Assembly: GCF_011250565.1 (NCBI RefSeq)
Contig: NZ_JAANMS010000028.1
Location: 1-59,796, forward strand
Direction: 5' to 3'
DNA: 59,796 nt
Source: Nocardioides sp. IC4_145
GTDB lineage: Bacteria; Actinomycetota; Actinomycetes; Propionibacteriales; Nocardioidaceae
Shown: piece by piece, positions 39,158-48,062 of the stretch
Layout: every line of letters starts with the position of its first letter
How positions within the stretch are numbered: position 1 is the first letter of the stretch
Position numbers and translations under genes: made by a program
The notes under the pieces: generated by a model
Databases searched by the model: none
Told to the model about the DNA's origin: nothing
What the model saw: the letters and a program-made list of their open reading frames with translations, nothing else

Positions 39158-40174
39158 TCAGCGGCTGAAGGTGACGTTCCCGGCCTCGCGGGGGACGAGC
39201 TCGATCCAGGTGTGGCCGGCGGGGACCTTCAGCTCGCCCTGCTTGGTGGCGAGCTCGATGGGGGCGCCGAGGCCGTCCTTGGACCAGGTGCCGCGGACGA
39301 CGCGGCCGTCGTGGAAGAGCATCGCCTCGCCCTTGCCCTCGAGCTTGGTCTCGGGCACGGGGTTCCCGGCCGGGTCGCGGTAGCCGGCGTCGCCGACCTC
39401 CACGCGCAGCACCAGCACCGAGTCGGCGGGGAACTCGTCGCCGGCCGCGGCGTACCCGTTGTCGATGGCGTAGCGCCCGTCGCGGAAGCTCCAGCTGGTC
39501 GTGTGGCCGCCGCCGAAGCTCGCGGCGAGGCTGGTGGCGGGCTTGCCCTTCGGCAGGTCGGCGGCGTCGCCCCAGGTGAGGTAGTCGGCGGGCCGCTCGC
39601 CGCCGCGGGTGAGGGTGGCGGTCTCGTCCATGCGCGCGAACAGGTTGTACGGCGCGCTGCGGCCGCCGGCGCGGTAGAAGCCCTTCGCGCCCTCGCCGAA
39701 GAACTCGATCCCCGCGCCGTTGATGCGCTTGATGGTGATCGGCGCCGCGCCGCTGGTGACCATCGAGGCGTCGACCGGGCTGACGATGCCGATGTCGCTG
39801 GCCCGCATCGAGCGGACCGGACCGGCGTCGTCGGGCACCTGCGAGTAGTAGAACGCCGCGAGACGGGTCATCCCGCCCTCAACGAGCTCCTCGACGACGA
39901 GGTCCGCGGAGCCGAGACCGACCTGCGGGGCGCTCGAGGAGGTGTTGTCCATCTTCAGCACGAGCACCGGGTGGTCCTGCACCGCGGAGTCGTCGCCCTC
40001 GACGGGCAGGCCGGTGAGCGGCCAGGTCGAGGCGAGCTGGGAGCCGGCGCTCGTCGCCTGCGGGTCGTTGCCCTCGTCTCCCCCGGCTCCGTCGTCCGAG
40101 CTCCCGCAGGCGGAGAGCACCAGGGCGGTGGCGGCGATGGTCGAGGCGAGGGCGCGGGTCCGGGTGCGGCGCAC
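39158..40174 (-). CDS. DUF3048 family lipoprotein
   Basis: 338 residues. GTG 40174 is preferred because GGAG lies 6-7 nt upstream; an upstream TTG (40186) overlaps that site. Signal sequence and lipobox VLSAC (Cys23) precede an acidic linker. The main domain includes HPVLVLKMDNTSSSAPQVGL and RLAAFYYSQVPDDAGPVRSMR, the DUF3048 signature, named after YerB-like proteins. Function unknown, anchored outside the membrane. Confidence 0.9.
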   Translation of the reverse strand: MRRTRTRALASTIAATALVLSACGSSDDGAGGDEGNDPQATSAGSQLASTWPLTGLPVEGDDSAVQDHPVLVLKMDNTSSSAPQVGLGSADLVVEELVEGGMTRLAAFYYSQVPDDAGPVRSMRASDIGIVSPVDASMVTSGAAPITIKRINGAGIEFFGEGAKGFYRAGGRSAPYNLFARMDETATLTRGGERPADYLTWGDAADLPKGKPATSLAASFGGGHTTSWSFRDGRYAIDNGYAAAGDEFPADSVLVLRVEVGDAGYRDPAGNPVPETKLEGKGEAMLFHDGRVVRGTWSKDGLGAPIELATKQGELKVPAGHTWIELVPREAGNVTFSR

Positions 40175-40274
40175 GGCGGGCTCCAATGCAGAGAGATTGA
40201 CTAGTGGTTCGGTCGACTAAGGCCGACGAGTCCCAGTGTGCGGCGCACGGGCCGCAGCGGCGCGGAGGCGCGCC

Positions 40275-40315
40275 CGGACGGGAAGGTCGCCGACCGGCGG
40301 CGCCCTCCCCGTCCG
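40275..40315 (-). terminator. Terminator of the fabG-like gene
   Basis: CGGACGGG (40275-40282) pairs with CCCGTCCG (40308-40315), extended inward with two mismatches. It begins 17 nt beyond the stop codon of the fabG-like gene. Confidence 0.5.
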
Positions 40316-40331
40316 ACCTGGAGAGCAGGCG

Positions 40332-41099
40332 TCAGCCGAGCTTGGCGCCGCCGTCGACGTACAGCGTCTGGCCGGTGATGTACGACGCCTCGTCGCTGGC
40401 GAGGAACGCGACCGCGGCCGCGATGTCCTCGGGGAACCCGACCCGGCGCACCGGGTTGGCCTCGGCGTTGAGCTTGCGGAACTCCTCGACGTCCATCTTG
40501 AGCCGTGCGGCGGTGGCGTCGGTCATCTCGGTGGCGATGAAGCCGGGCGCGACGGCGTTGGCGTTGATGCCGAACGGGCCGAGCTCGATGCCGAGGGTGC
40601 GGGTGAAGCCCTGCACGCCCATCTTCGCCGCGGAGTAGTTGGCCTGGCCGCGGTTGCCCAGCGCGGAGACGCTGGAGAGGTTCACGATCTTGCCGTACTT
40701 CTGCTCCACGAAGTGCTTCTGCGCGGCCTTGGTCATCAGGAACGCACCCTTGAGGTGGACGCCCATGACCAGGTCCCAGTCCTGCTCGGTCATCTTGAAC
40801 AGCAGGTTGTCGCGCGTGATGCCGGCGTTGTTGACCAGCACGTGGATGCCGCCCAGCTCGCTGACGACCCGCTCGACCGCGGCGTCGACCGACTCGGCGT
40901 TGCTGACGTCCGCGCCGATGCCCACGGCCTTCGCGCCGTCGACGACCGGCAGCCGCCCGGCGGCATCGGCCGCGGCGGACTCGTCGAGGTCGATGATCGC
41001 GACCGACGCACCCTCCTCGGCGAACCGGGTGGCGGTGCCGAACCCGATCCCGCGGGCGGCTCCGGTGACGACGGCGACGCGCCCGTCGAATCGACCCAT
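40332..41099 (-). CDS. 3-oxoacyl-ACP reductase FabG-like
   Basis: 255 residues. TGAARGIGFGTA (cofactor), LVNNAGI, the catalytic Ser in NLSSVSALG and YSAAK, and a C-terminal GQTLYVDGG match FabG-type reductases. ATG 41099 follows CAGGAG. It may serve fatty-acid or polyester precursor reduction; several paralogues of FabG exist in actinobacteria, so this one could act on acetoacetyl-CoA. Confidence 0.9.
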   Translation of the reverse strand: MGRFDGRVAVVTGAARGIGFGTATRFAEEGASVAIIDLDESAAADAAGRLPVVDGAKAVGIGADVSNAESVDAAVERVVSELGGIHVLVNNAGITRDNLLFKMTEQDWDLVMGVHLKGAFLMTKAAQKHFVEQKYGKIVNLSSVSALGNRGQANYSAAKMGVQGFTRTLGIELGPFGINANAVAPGFIATEMTDATAARLKMDVEEFRKLNAEANPVRRVGFPEDIAAAVAFLASDEASYITGQTLYVDGGAKLG

Positions 41100-41168
41100 G
41101 ACTGCACTCCTGATTGCTCGGTGGCTGTGGCCCGCCGGATGCGGACGATCGCACACGCTACGACAGCG

Positions 41169-41600
41169 CTAGGACAGCGCGGCACGCAGTCTCGCGGCGT
41201 ACGCCGCCCGCTCGGCCAAGTCGTCGTACCGGTGCCGCGGCCAGAAGAACCCCCGCAGCCCGTCGCCCTTCGTGCGCGGCACGACGTGCAGGTGCAGGTG
41301 GGGCACGGACTGGCTGACGACGTTGTTCATCGCGACGAACGACCCCTGGGCCCCGAGCGCGTCGACCACCGCGGTCGCGAGCCGCTGGGCGTGGGCGAGG
41401 AACGGGTCGCGCAGCGGGGCCGGCAGGTCGGGCAGCGTGACCACGTGCTCGCGCGGGACCAGCAGGAGGTGGCCCTTGAAGACCGGGCGCTGGTCGAGGA
41501 AGGCCACGAAGTCGTCGTCCTCGAGCACCCGGTCGGCCTCGGCGTCCCCCGCCACGATCGCGCAGAAGACGCAGCCGGCCGGGGCCGCGGCGCGCGCCAT
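41169..41600 (-). CDS. HIT family protein
   Basis: 143 residues with the HIT motif SVPHLHLHVVP. The N-terminus has CVFCAIVAG, a zinc-binding CxxC with a later His, common in Hint/HIT hydrolases. These cleave nucleoside phosphoramidates or dinucleotide polyphosphates. ATG 41600 overlaps the upstream stop by one base (TGATG), suggesting coupled translation. Confidence 0.93.
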   Translation of the reverse strand: MARAAAPAGCVFCAIVAGDAEADRVLEDDDFVAFLDQRPVFKGHLLLVPREHVVTLPDLPAPLRDPFLAHAQRLATAVVDALGAQGSFVAMNNVVSQSVPHLHLHVVPRTKGDGLRGFFWPRHRYDDLAERAAYAARLRAALS

Positions 41601-43030
41601 CAGTGGCACACCTCGAGGCCACAGGCGCGGGCGACCGGCCCGGGGACGACGCGCCCGCTCGTGGTGCGGGCGTCGAAGTGGTGGGCGTCGAAGGTGCCGT
41701 AGGTCCAGCGCAGGCCGTGGGCCGCCATCAGCCGCACCACGGCGTGGCTGCGCGAGCGCCAGGCGACGCGGGGGTGGCTGCGGCCGACCCACCACGAGTT
41801 CGGCGTCCACCCGTGCGAGGCGCGGTAGGGGTTCTCCCACGGGTTCACGTCCAGCGACCGGCCGTAGGAGTGCGGCGAACGGACGCCGGGCCGGCCGACC
41901 ACCCAGCGGCAGTTGAAGGCGGAGGTGTTGCCCGCCGCCATCGAGCGGTAGTCGTCGGCGCCGTTGAGCCGGCCGGACCAGCCGAACCGGTCGACGCGGT
42001 ACATCGAGCGGATCGGGAAGCGCCGCTCGTGCATCGCGGCCAGCGCCCGTCCGATGCGGCCGGCCGCGCTCGCCGCGGCGACCACCTCGCCGCGGTGCCG
42101 ATAGCCGTCGTACCCGTAGTAGTTGACGCGCACCAAGCGCAGCCCCGCGCGCCCCACCGGGCAGCCGGGGCGCCAGCTGCGGCCGACCATCGAGCGCCAC
42201 ACGCCGTCGGGGACCTGCGAGATCCGCAGCTGCGGGCCGGGGCCGCTGGCGCGGGGCTGCGGCGGCAGGGGGACCCGGGGGCGCGGCGCTCCCGCGGGCA
42301 GCACGACCGGCTCCCCCGGTGGCACGTTGTCGACGCGGTGGACGCCGCTGGTCGCGCGGCCGGCCCACGGCGTGCCCGTCGCGTCGGCGCGCCACGCGGT
42401 GTCGACCCGCGGGCGCACGACGAGCTCGGCGCGACCCTGCTCGTCGGTGCGCAGCGTGCGCGCGAGGGTCCAGCTCCCGCCGCGGGTCTTGCGGAACAGC
42501 TCCACCCGGCCGGCGACCGGCTGCCCGTTGCCGGTCCGCCACGCCACCCGCACCGGAACGCGTCGCTCGTCGACGACCCGCTGCGGCCCGCGGACGCGCA
42601 CCTGGCTCGTGCGCCTGAGCAGGGGTACGGCGACCGGCCCGCTCGTCGCGGGTGCGTACGTCGCGTCGCCCGCGTACGCCGCGCGGAACACGTTGTCGGC
42701 CGGCCGTCGGGCCAGCACCGGCTCGGCCGCGACCCGGCCGGTCGCGTCGGTGACCGCGGCCGCGAGCGGCGTCCACGTCCCGCCCCGCCGCCGCTCGAGC
42801 GTCACGGGCACGCCGACCACCGGCGTCCCGTCGGCGGCCGTCAGCGTCGCGACCAGGTCGGTCGGCCGGTCGGCGTACCGCGCCGGTGCCGCGAGCGTCA
42901 GCGTCGTGGCGACGGGCGGCGGCTCACCCGGGTCGCCCGGGTCGGCAGCAGCGGCCGGGACGAGCCCGACGACGAGGGCCAGGCCGGCCACGAGGGTGAG
43001 GAGCAGGGAGGTCCAGCGCCCGAGCAGCAT
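41600..43030 (-). CDS. Secreted M15-type peptidase with beta-rich N-terminal part
   Basis: 476 residues from ATG 43030 with a signal peptide (about residues 1-30). Residues 40-240 hold two Ig-like modules (TLTLAAPARYADRPTDLVATL; RTSQVRVRGPQRVVDERRVPV). The C-terminal domain has SPHSYGRSLDVNPWENPY and FDAHHFD, the zinc ligands His-Asp-His of the M15 D-Ala-D-Ala carboxypeptidase family (VanY type). Probably acts on peptidoglycan. It shares a one-base overlap with the HIT gene. Confidence 0.88.
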   Translation of the reverse strand: MLLGRWTSLLLTLVAGLALVVGLVPAAAADPGDPGEPPPVATTLTLAAPARYADRPTDLVATLTAADGTPVVGVPVTLERRRGGTWTPLAAAVTDATGRVAAEPVLARRPADNVFRAAYAGDATYAPATSGPVAVPLLRRTSQVRVRGPQRVVDERRVPVRVAWRTGNGQPVAGRVELFRKTRGGSWTLARTLRTDEQGRAELVVRPRVDTAWRADATGTPWAGRATSGVHRVDNVPPGEPVVLPAGAPRPRVPLPPQPRASGPGPQLRISQVPDGVWRSMVGRSWRPGCPVGRAGLRLVRVNYYGYDGYRHRGEVVAAASAAGRIGRALAAMHERRFPIRSMYRVDRFGWSGRLNGADDYRSMAAGNTSAFNCRWVVGRPGVRSPHSYGRSLDVNPWENPYRASHGWTPNSWWVGRSHPRVAWRSRSHAVVRLMAAHGLRWTYGTFDAHHFDARTTSGRVVPGPVARACGLEVCH

Positions 43031-43058
43031 GCAGGGATCATGCCGCCCGACCCGCCGG

Positions 43059-43106
43059 GGTCGTGTGCCCCACGCCGCGCCCACCCGCGTCCGCAGGCAC
43101 ACGACC
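43059..43106. terminator. Hairpin between the winged-helix gene region and the peptidase gene
   Basis: An 11-bp perfect stem, GTCGTGTGCC/GGCACACGAC plus one pair, encloses 26 nt. It lies 45 nt beyond the winged-helix gene's stop codon and upstream of the peptidase, so it may be a terminator of the pst operon. Confidence 0.4.
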
Positions 43107-43150
43107 GCCATCAGGACCGGTCCTGCGGACCCCGCCGACCCCGCCGACGC

Positions 43151-43855
43151 TCAGTCGAGCGCGAGCGCGTAGCCGCGGCCGCGCAGGCGACGGATCCGGG
43201 CGACGCCCTCGAGCCGGTGGCGCAGCCGGGCGACGTGGACGGCGATCGTGTTGTCCGACGGGCCCTCGCCCGCGTCGCCCCACAGCGACGCCCGCAGCTC
43301 GTCGTTGCCGACGACGCCGGGGGCTCGGCGGAGCAGGGCGTGCAGCAGCTCGAACTCCTTGCCGGGCGGGTCCGGCACCCGCTCGCCGTGGATCCAGACG
43401 GCGTAGCTGTCGACGTCGAGCACGATGGGGCCGTGCCGCAGCTGGGCCTGCGGGCGCAGCTCGGCGGCGGGCCGCGGGACCGCCGCCCACAAGGCCGCGC
43501 CGGAGAAGGGCCGGGTCAGGACGCTGCGGGCGCCGGCCAGCACCATCCGCCCCGCGAGCGCGACGTCGCCGGGGTCGACCAGCGCGACGACCAGCGGCGC
43601 GTCGTGCCGGCGGAGCGCCGTGACGACGTCCACGGCCCCGGCGTCCGCGACGGCGGAGGACACGACGACGACCTCGGGACGCGCCTCACCGAAGTGCACC
43701 AGGCCGTCGAGCGCCGAGGCGGACCCGCTGACCTCGACGCCGTCGCAGCGCAGCTCGTTCGCGACCTGCTCGACGTCCTCGGCCGGGCCGATGACGTGCA
43801 CCGGCACGGCGTACGACCGCGTGCCCTCCGGCCCGATCCCCGAGATGTCCAGCAC
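43151..43855 (-). CDS. OmpR/PhoB-type winged-helix regulator with degenerate receiver
   Basis: 234 residues, beginning 2 nt after the pstB stop. Residues 15-125 resemble a receiver domain, but the hallmark residues are gone: the acidic pair reads VIGPAED (residues 21-27), the phosphoacceptor site reads VVVVSSAVA (Ser66-Ser67 in place of Asp), and the Lys is Arg (LTRPF). Residues 140-234 are a good winged helix (KEFELLHALLRR; DNTIAVHVARLRHRLEG; RGRGYALAL). It is therefore a likely phosphorylation-independent DNA-binding protein in a phosphate-uptake operon, where phoU often occurs. Confidence 0.88.
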   Translation of the reverse strand: MLDISGIGPEGTRSYAVPVHVIGPAEDVEQVANELRCDGVEVSGSASALDGLVHFGEARPEVVVVSSAVADAGAVDVVTALRRHDAPLVVALVDPGDVALAGRMVLAGARSVLTRPFSGAALWAAVPRPAAELRPQAQLRHGPIVLDVDSYAVWIHGERVPDPPGKEFELLHALLRRAPGVVGNDELRASLWGDAGEGPSDNTIAVHVARLRHRLEGVARIRRLRGRGYALALD

Positions 43856-43857
43856 GA

Positions 43858-44637
43858 TCAGCCGAACCGGCCGGAGATGTAGGCCTCGGTCGAGGGGTCG
43901 TCGGGGTTGGAGAAGACCTTGCTGGTGGCGTTGAACTCCACCAGGTGGCCCGGCTCCCCGGTCGCCTTGAGGTTGAAGAAGCCCGTGTCGTCCGACACCC
44001 GCGCCGCCTGCTGCATGTTGTGGGTGACGATGACGATCGTGTAGTCGGACTTCAGCTCGTGGATGAGGTCCTCGATCGCCGCGGTGGAGATCGGGTCGAG
44101 CGCCGAGCACGGCTCGTCCATGAGCAGCACCTGCGGCTCGACCGCGATCGCGCGGGCGATGCACAGCCGCTGCTGCTGGCCGCCGGAGAGGCCCATGCCC
44201 GGCTTGTTGAGCCGGTCCTTGACCTCGGTCCAGAGGTTGGCGCCGCGCAGGGACTTCTCGACGATGGCGTCCGCCTCGGACTTCTTCATCCGCTTGGAGT
44301 TCAGCTTGTTGCCCGCGAGGACGTTGTCGTAGATCGACATCGTCGGGAAGGGGTTCGGCCGCTGGAAGACCATGCCGATCTGGCGACGCACGGCCACCGG
44401 GTCGACGGAGGGGTCGTAGAGCGACTGGCCGTCCACGACGACCTTGCCCTCGACGCGGGCGCCGGGGATGACCTCGTGCATGCGGTTCAGCGACCGCAGG
44501 AAGGTCGACTTGCCACAGCCGGAGGGGCCGATGAAGGCGGTCACCGCGCGGGCACGGATCGTCATGTCGACGCCCTCGACGGCGAGGAAGTCCCCGTAGT
44601 AGATGTTCAGGTCGGAGATGTCGATGCTCTTGGCCAT
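43858..44637 (-). CDS. pstB: Phosphate ABC transporter ATPase PstB
   Basis: 259 residues: Walker [10 protein letters not shown], signature LSGGQQQRL, Walker [13 protein letters not shown]. The C-terminus [25 protein letters not shown] is typical of PstB. It energises the Pst phosphate importer. Preceded by pstA with 21 nt spacing. Confidence 0.97.
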   Translation of the reverse strand: MAKSIDISDLNIYYGDFLAVEGVDMTIRARAVTAFIGPSGCGKSTFLRSLNRMHEVIPGARVEGKVVVDGQSLYDPSVDPVAVRRQIGMVFQRPNPFPTMSIYDNVLAGNKLNSKRMKKSEADAIVEKSLRGANLWTEVKDRLNKPGMGLSGGQQQRLCIARAIAVEPQVLLMDEPCSALDPISTAAIEDLIHELKSDYTIVIVTHNMQQAARVSDDTGFFNLKATGEPGHLVEFNATSKVFSNPDDPSTEAYISGRFG

Positions 44638-44658
44638 GGGAGGTGTCCTTGGTGGGTG

Positions 44659-45735
44659 TCAGCGCCCGGTCTTGGGCGCGAAGATCTTGCCGACGGCTCG
44701 GGCGAGGAGGTTCAGCCCCATCACGATGGCCACGAGGACCAGGGCGGCGCCCCAGGCCCGGGCGGTCTGCTCGGCGTCGTACTTCCCGCCGGTCGTGACC
44801 GAGGAGAAGATGAAGACCGGCAGCGTGGCCATCCGGCCGTCGAACGGGTTGAGGTTCAAGGTGGTCGTGGTGCCGACGATGATGAGCAGCGGCGCGGTCT
44901 CGCCGGCGACACGGGCGATCGCCAGCGTCACGCCGGTGACGATGCCGCCGAGCGCGGTCGGCAGCACGACCTTGACGATCGTGCGCCACTTCGGCACGCC
45001 GAGGGCGTACGACGCCTCGCGCAGCTCCTCGGGGACCAGCTTGAGCATCTCCTCGGTCGCCCGCACCACGATCGGGATCATCAGCACCGACAGCGCGACG
45101 GCGCCGCCGATGCCGAACCGGACGCCCGGCCCGAAGATGAGGGTGAACAGCGCGAAGGCGAACAGTCCGGCGACGATCGACGGGATGCCCGTCATCACGT
45201 CGACCAGGAAGGTCACGGTCCGCGCGAGGCGGTTGCCCTTGCCGTACTCGATCAGGTAGATGGCGGCCATCACGCCGATCGGGACCGAGATGGCAGTGGC
45301 CAGCGCCGTGATGATGAGCGTGCCCATCAGCGCGTGGTAGATGCCACCGCCGGCGCCGAGGACGCCGCGCATGTCGTAGGTCAGGAACGAGCCGGAGAGC
45401 ACGCCGTAGCCGTTGCTGACGACCTCGTAGACCAGGCTGACCAGCGGGATCATCGCCAGCCCGAACGTCGACCAGGCGATCGTCGTGACGAGGCGGTCCA
45501 CCGCGCGTCGGTTGCCCTCGACCACCGAGGACCAGGCGGGGAGCCCGATGATGAGCAGCACCCAGGCGAGCACAGCGATCGCGACGACGGACCAGCCGAG
45601 CAGGAGGCCGGGGAGGGCGGCCAGGCCGATGGCCAGCACGAGGGCGAGCCATGGTGCGTACCCCGGCATCTGCGGCGCGACCAGGGGCATCTGGGTGGGT
45701 GGGGCGGCTGCGGGCCGCTCGTCGGTCATGGACAC
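44659..45735 (-). CDS. pstA: Phosphate ABC transporter permease PstA
   Basis: 358 residues. GTG 45735 follows GAGG by five bases; the ATG at 45729 would drop two residues. It has about seven to eight transmembrane helices and the permease loop EELREASYALGVPKWRTIVKVVLPTA. Longer at the N-terminus than E. coli PstA, as in other actinobacteria. Forms the channel with PstC. Confidence 0.95.
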   Translation of the reverse strand: MSMTDERPAAAPPTQMPLVAPQMPGYAPWLALVLAIGLAALPGLLLGWSVVAIAVLAWVLLIIGLPAWSSVVEGNRRAVDRLVTTIAWSTFGLAMIPLVSLVYEVVSNGYGVLSGSFLTYDMRGVLGAGGGIYHALMGTLIITALATAISVPIGVMAAIYLIEYGKGNRLARTVTFLVDVMTGIPSIVAGLFAFALFTLIFGPGVRFGIGGAVALSVLMIPIVVRATEEMLKLVPEELREASYALGVPKWRTIVKVVLPTALGGIVTGVTLAIARVAGETAPLLIIVGTTTTLNLNPFDGRMATLPVFIFSSVTTGGKYDAEQTARAWGAALVLVAIVMGLNLLARAVGKIFAPKTGR

Positions 45736-45745
45736 GCGTGCCTCC

Positions 45746-46678
45746 TCAGGCCTTGATCTGGCCCCGAGCCGCGATCCAGCGGCCGAGGAAGTTGACGGCG
45801 AACGAGACGACGAACAGGACCAGGCCGCTGAAGATCAACACGTTGATCTTCGTCCCGGACGCGTTGCCGAAGTTCAGGGCGATGTTGGCGGCGATCGTCG
45901 ACGGGTTCTCCGCCGAGATCAGGTCGAAGGTGATGATCCCGCTCGCGGAGAGCACCATCGCCACGGCCATGGTCTCGCCGAGCGCGCGACCGAGGCCGAG
46001 CATGACCGCGGAGATGACACCGGAGCGGGCGTAGGGGAAGACCGTCATCCGGATCATCTCCCAGCGGGTGGCGCCGAGCGCGAGCGCGGCCTCCTCGTGG
46101 ATGCGCGGGGTCTGCAGGAAGACCTCCCGGCAGATCGCGGTGATGATCGGCAGCGCCATGACCGCCAGCACGATGGCGGCGGTCAGGATGGTGCGGCCGG
46201 TCTGCGCCGGGCCGTCGAAGAACGGCAGCCAGCCGAGGTTGTCCGCCAGCCAGACGTACACCGGCAGGATCGCCGGCGCCAGCACCGCCCGGCCCCAGAG
46301 CCCATACACGACGCTGGGGACCGCGGCGAGCAGGTCGATGAGGTACGCCAGCGGCCGGGCGACCTTGCGGGGTGCGTAGTGGGAAATCACCAGCGCCACC
46401 CCGACCGCCAGTGGTGTCGCGATGAGCAGGGCGATCACCGCGGCCAGCAGCGTGCCGAAGAGCAGCGGCCAGACGTAGACGACGATGTTGTCCTTGCCGT
46501 AGGCCTGCTCACCCGAGGCGCTGATCGCGGGGACGCCCTCGATGATCAGGAAGATCGCCACGCCCGCAAGCGCGAGCATGATGACCAGGCCCGCGCCGGT
46601 GGCGAGGCCGGCGAAGATCGAGTCTCCGCGGCGTCGGCCGCCCGGCGGCGCTTCGGCCACGGTGGTCGTGGTGGACAC
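45746..46678 (-). CDS. pstC: Phosphate ABC transporter permease PstC
   Basis: 310 residues. GTG 46678 has GGGAG 9-11 nt upstream; a longer frame to 46795 would run through a strong hairpin and is not preferred. About six transmembrane helices; the ATPase-contact loop reads HEEAALALGATRWEMIRMTVFP. It partners PstA. Confidence 0.95.
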   Translation of the reverse strand: MSTTTTVAEAPPGGRRRGDSIFAGLATGAGLVIMLALAGVAIFLIIEGVPAISASGEQAYGKDNIVVYVWPLLFGTLLAAVIALLIATPLAVGVALVISHYAPRKVARPLAYLIDLLAAVPSVVYGLWGRAVLAPAILPVYVWLADNLGWLPFFDGPAQTGRTILTAAIVLAVMALPIITAICREVFLQTPRIHEEAALALGATRWEMIRMTVFPYARSGVISAVMLGLGRALGETMAVAMVLSASGIITFDLISAENPSTIAANIALNFGNASGTKINVLIFSGLVLFVVSFAVNFLGRWIAARGQIKA

Positions 46679-46754
46679 CTGCTGCTCCCTCGTGTCGTGC
46701 TGGTGCTCGGTGGTGGCCCTCGGCCCGGTGGGGCCGGAGGTGCGCGGGACGCGC

Positions 46755-46793
46755 GGGCGAGGGCCCGACCCGGTCCGGGTCGGGCCCTCGCTC
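46755..46793 (-). terminator. Strong hairpin between pstS and pstC
   Basis: A stem of 15 perfect pairs (46758-46772 with 46776-46790), extendable to 18 with one G-U pair, has a 3-nt loop. It starts 16 nt after the pstS stop codon and lies before pstC. It may partly terminate transcription or protect the pstS end, keeping pstS above pstCAB. Confidence 0.75.
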
Positions 46794-46808
46794 ATGCTCC
46801 GTAGGACG

Positions 46809-47918
46809 TCACTCGGCGGTGATGCCCTCGACGAGGTCCTGGACCTCGGACTGCAGGTCGTCGCTGAGCGGGGCCGAGCCGGCCTCCTCGGCGCCGAACT
46901 CCTGGCCCTCGTCGCTCACGATGTACTCGAGGTAGCCCTTGGCCAGTGCGCCGGCCTCGGCCTCGTCACCGGTGTAGGACGGGCAGGCCAGCAGGTAGGA
47001 GATCAGCGTGATCGGGTAGACGCCGCCCTCCTCGGTCTCGTAGTCGAGCTCGAAGACGACCGAGCCCTCGCCACGGCCCTCGACGCGCGGGGAGACGTCC
47101 AGGATGGCGGCCGCGGCCTCGGCGGTGGGGCCGACGAACTCGTCGCCCACGCCGACGTTGGCGACGCCCAGGCCACCGGCCTGGCTGGCGTCGGCGTAGC
47201 CGATGGAGTTGGTGCCGCTCTTGACGGCCGAGACGACGCCCGAGGTGCCCTGGGCGCCCTCGCCGCCGAACTCCTGCGGCCACACCTCGATCGCGCCGGC
47301 GGTCCACACGTCGCCCGCGACGATGTCGAGGTAGTTGGTGAAGTTCTCGGTCGTGCCCGACTCGTCGGAGCGGTGCACCGGGTTGATGCGCTCGGACGGC
47401 AGGTCCGCGTCCGGGTTGTCGGCGACGATCTCCTCCGCGTCCCAGCGGGTGATCTCACCGGCGAAGATCCCGGCGATCGTGTCGGGCGACAGGTTGAGCT
47501 CGTCGACGCCCTCGACGTTGAAGACGACCGCGATCGGGCTGACGTAGTTCGGGATCTCGATCGGGGCGTCGCCGCCGCAGCGCTCGGTGGCGTCGGTCAG
47601 CTCACCCTCGTCGTCGGTGAGGAAGGCGTCGGAGCCCGCGAACGGGAACGCGCCGGAGATGAAGTTCTCGCGGCCACCGCCGGACCCGACCGGGTCGTAG
47701 GTGACGGTGGCGTCGGGGTTGGCCTCCTGGAAGCCGACGATCCAGGCGTTCTGCGCGGCCTCCTGGGAGGAGGCGCCGCCGGCGGCGAGCTGGCCGGAGA
47801 AGTCGCCGCCCTCGGCGTCGCTGCCGCTGTCGTCGTTGCCGGCGCTGCAGGCGGAGAAGGTGAGGGCGAGGGCGACGAGGCCCGGGATGACCGCCGTACG
47901 CACGGAGGTGGTCTTCAC
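46809..47918 (-). CDS. pstS: Periplasmic-type phosphate-binding lipoprotein PstS
   Basis: 369 residues. GTG 47918 after CAGGAG. The lipobox TFSAC (Cys24) anchors it. Phosphate-site segments include GGASSQEAAQ, HRSDESGTTENF and GTNSIGYAD. The mature part is very acidic. It hands phosphate to PstCAB. Preceded by PHO-box-like repeats. Confidence 0.96.
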   Translation of the reverse strand: MKTTSVRTAVIPGLVALALTFSACSAGNDDSGSDAEGGDFSGQLAAGGASSQEAAQNAWIVGFQEANPDATVTYDPVGSGGGRENFISGAFPFAGSDAFLTDDEGELTDATERCGGDAPIEIPNYVSPIAVVFNVEGVDELNLSPDTIAGIFAGEITRWDAEEIVADNPDADLPSERINPVHRSDESGTTENFTNYLDIVAGDVWTAGAIEVWPQEFGGEGAQGTSGVVSAVKSGTNSIGYADASQAGGLGVANVGVGDEFVGPTAEAAAAILDVSPRVEGRGEGSVVFELDYETEEGGVYPITLISYLLACPSYTGDEAEAGALAKGYLEYIVSDEGQEFGAEEAGSAPLSDDLQSEVQDLVEGITAE

Positions 47919-47954
47919 TGGTGCTCCTGATGACTCGTGAACGTGACGATCCAG

Positions 47955-48009
47955 AAGCTAGGCAGCGAAGGTGTATGAACCTGTCGGCGAACGTGAACGA
48001 AGGATGAAC
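47955..48009 (-). promoter_or_regulatory. PHO-box-like promoter of pstS
   Basis: On the minus strand, GTTCATCCTTC (48009-47999) and GTTCACGTTCG (47998-47988) are adjacent 11-nt direct repeats resembling the Streptomyces PhoP box. A third GTTCAT lies at 47980-47975, overlapping the likely -35 region, and a TAGCTT -10 box at 47960-47955. This is the layout of a PhoP-activated promoter under phosphate limitation. Confidence 0.7.
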
Positions 48010-48062
48010 GACAACCGGACATCCATCCGCTGGTCGTGACCGTCGTCCCACCGCCGCCACCG

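Noticed and set aside
43151..45652. Open frame of about 830 codons joining the winged-helix gene with sequence across pstB and pstA
   Set aside because: Only the last 234 residues carry a protein-like sequence; the rest is a shadow of pstB and pstA. The true start is GTG 43855.
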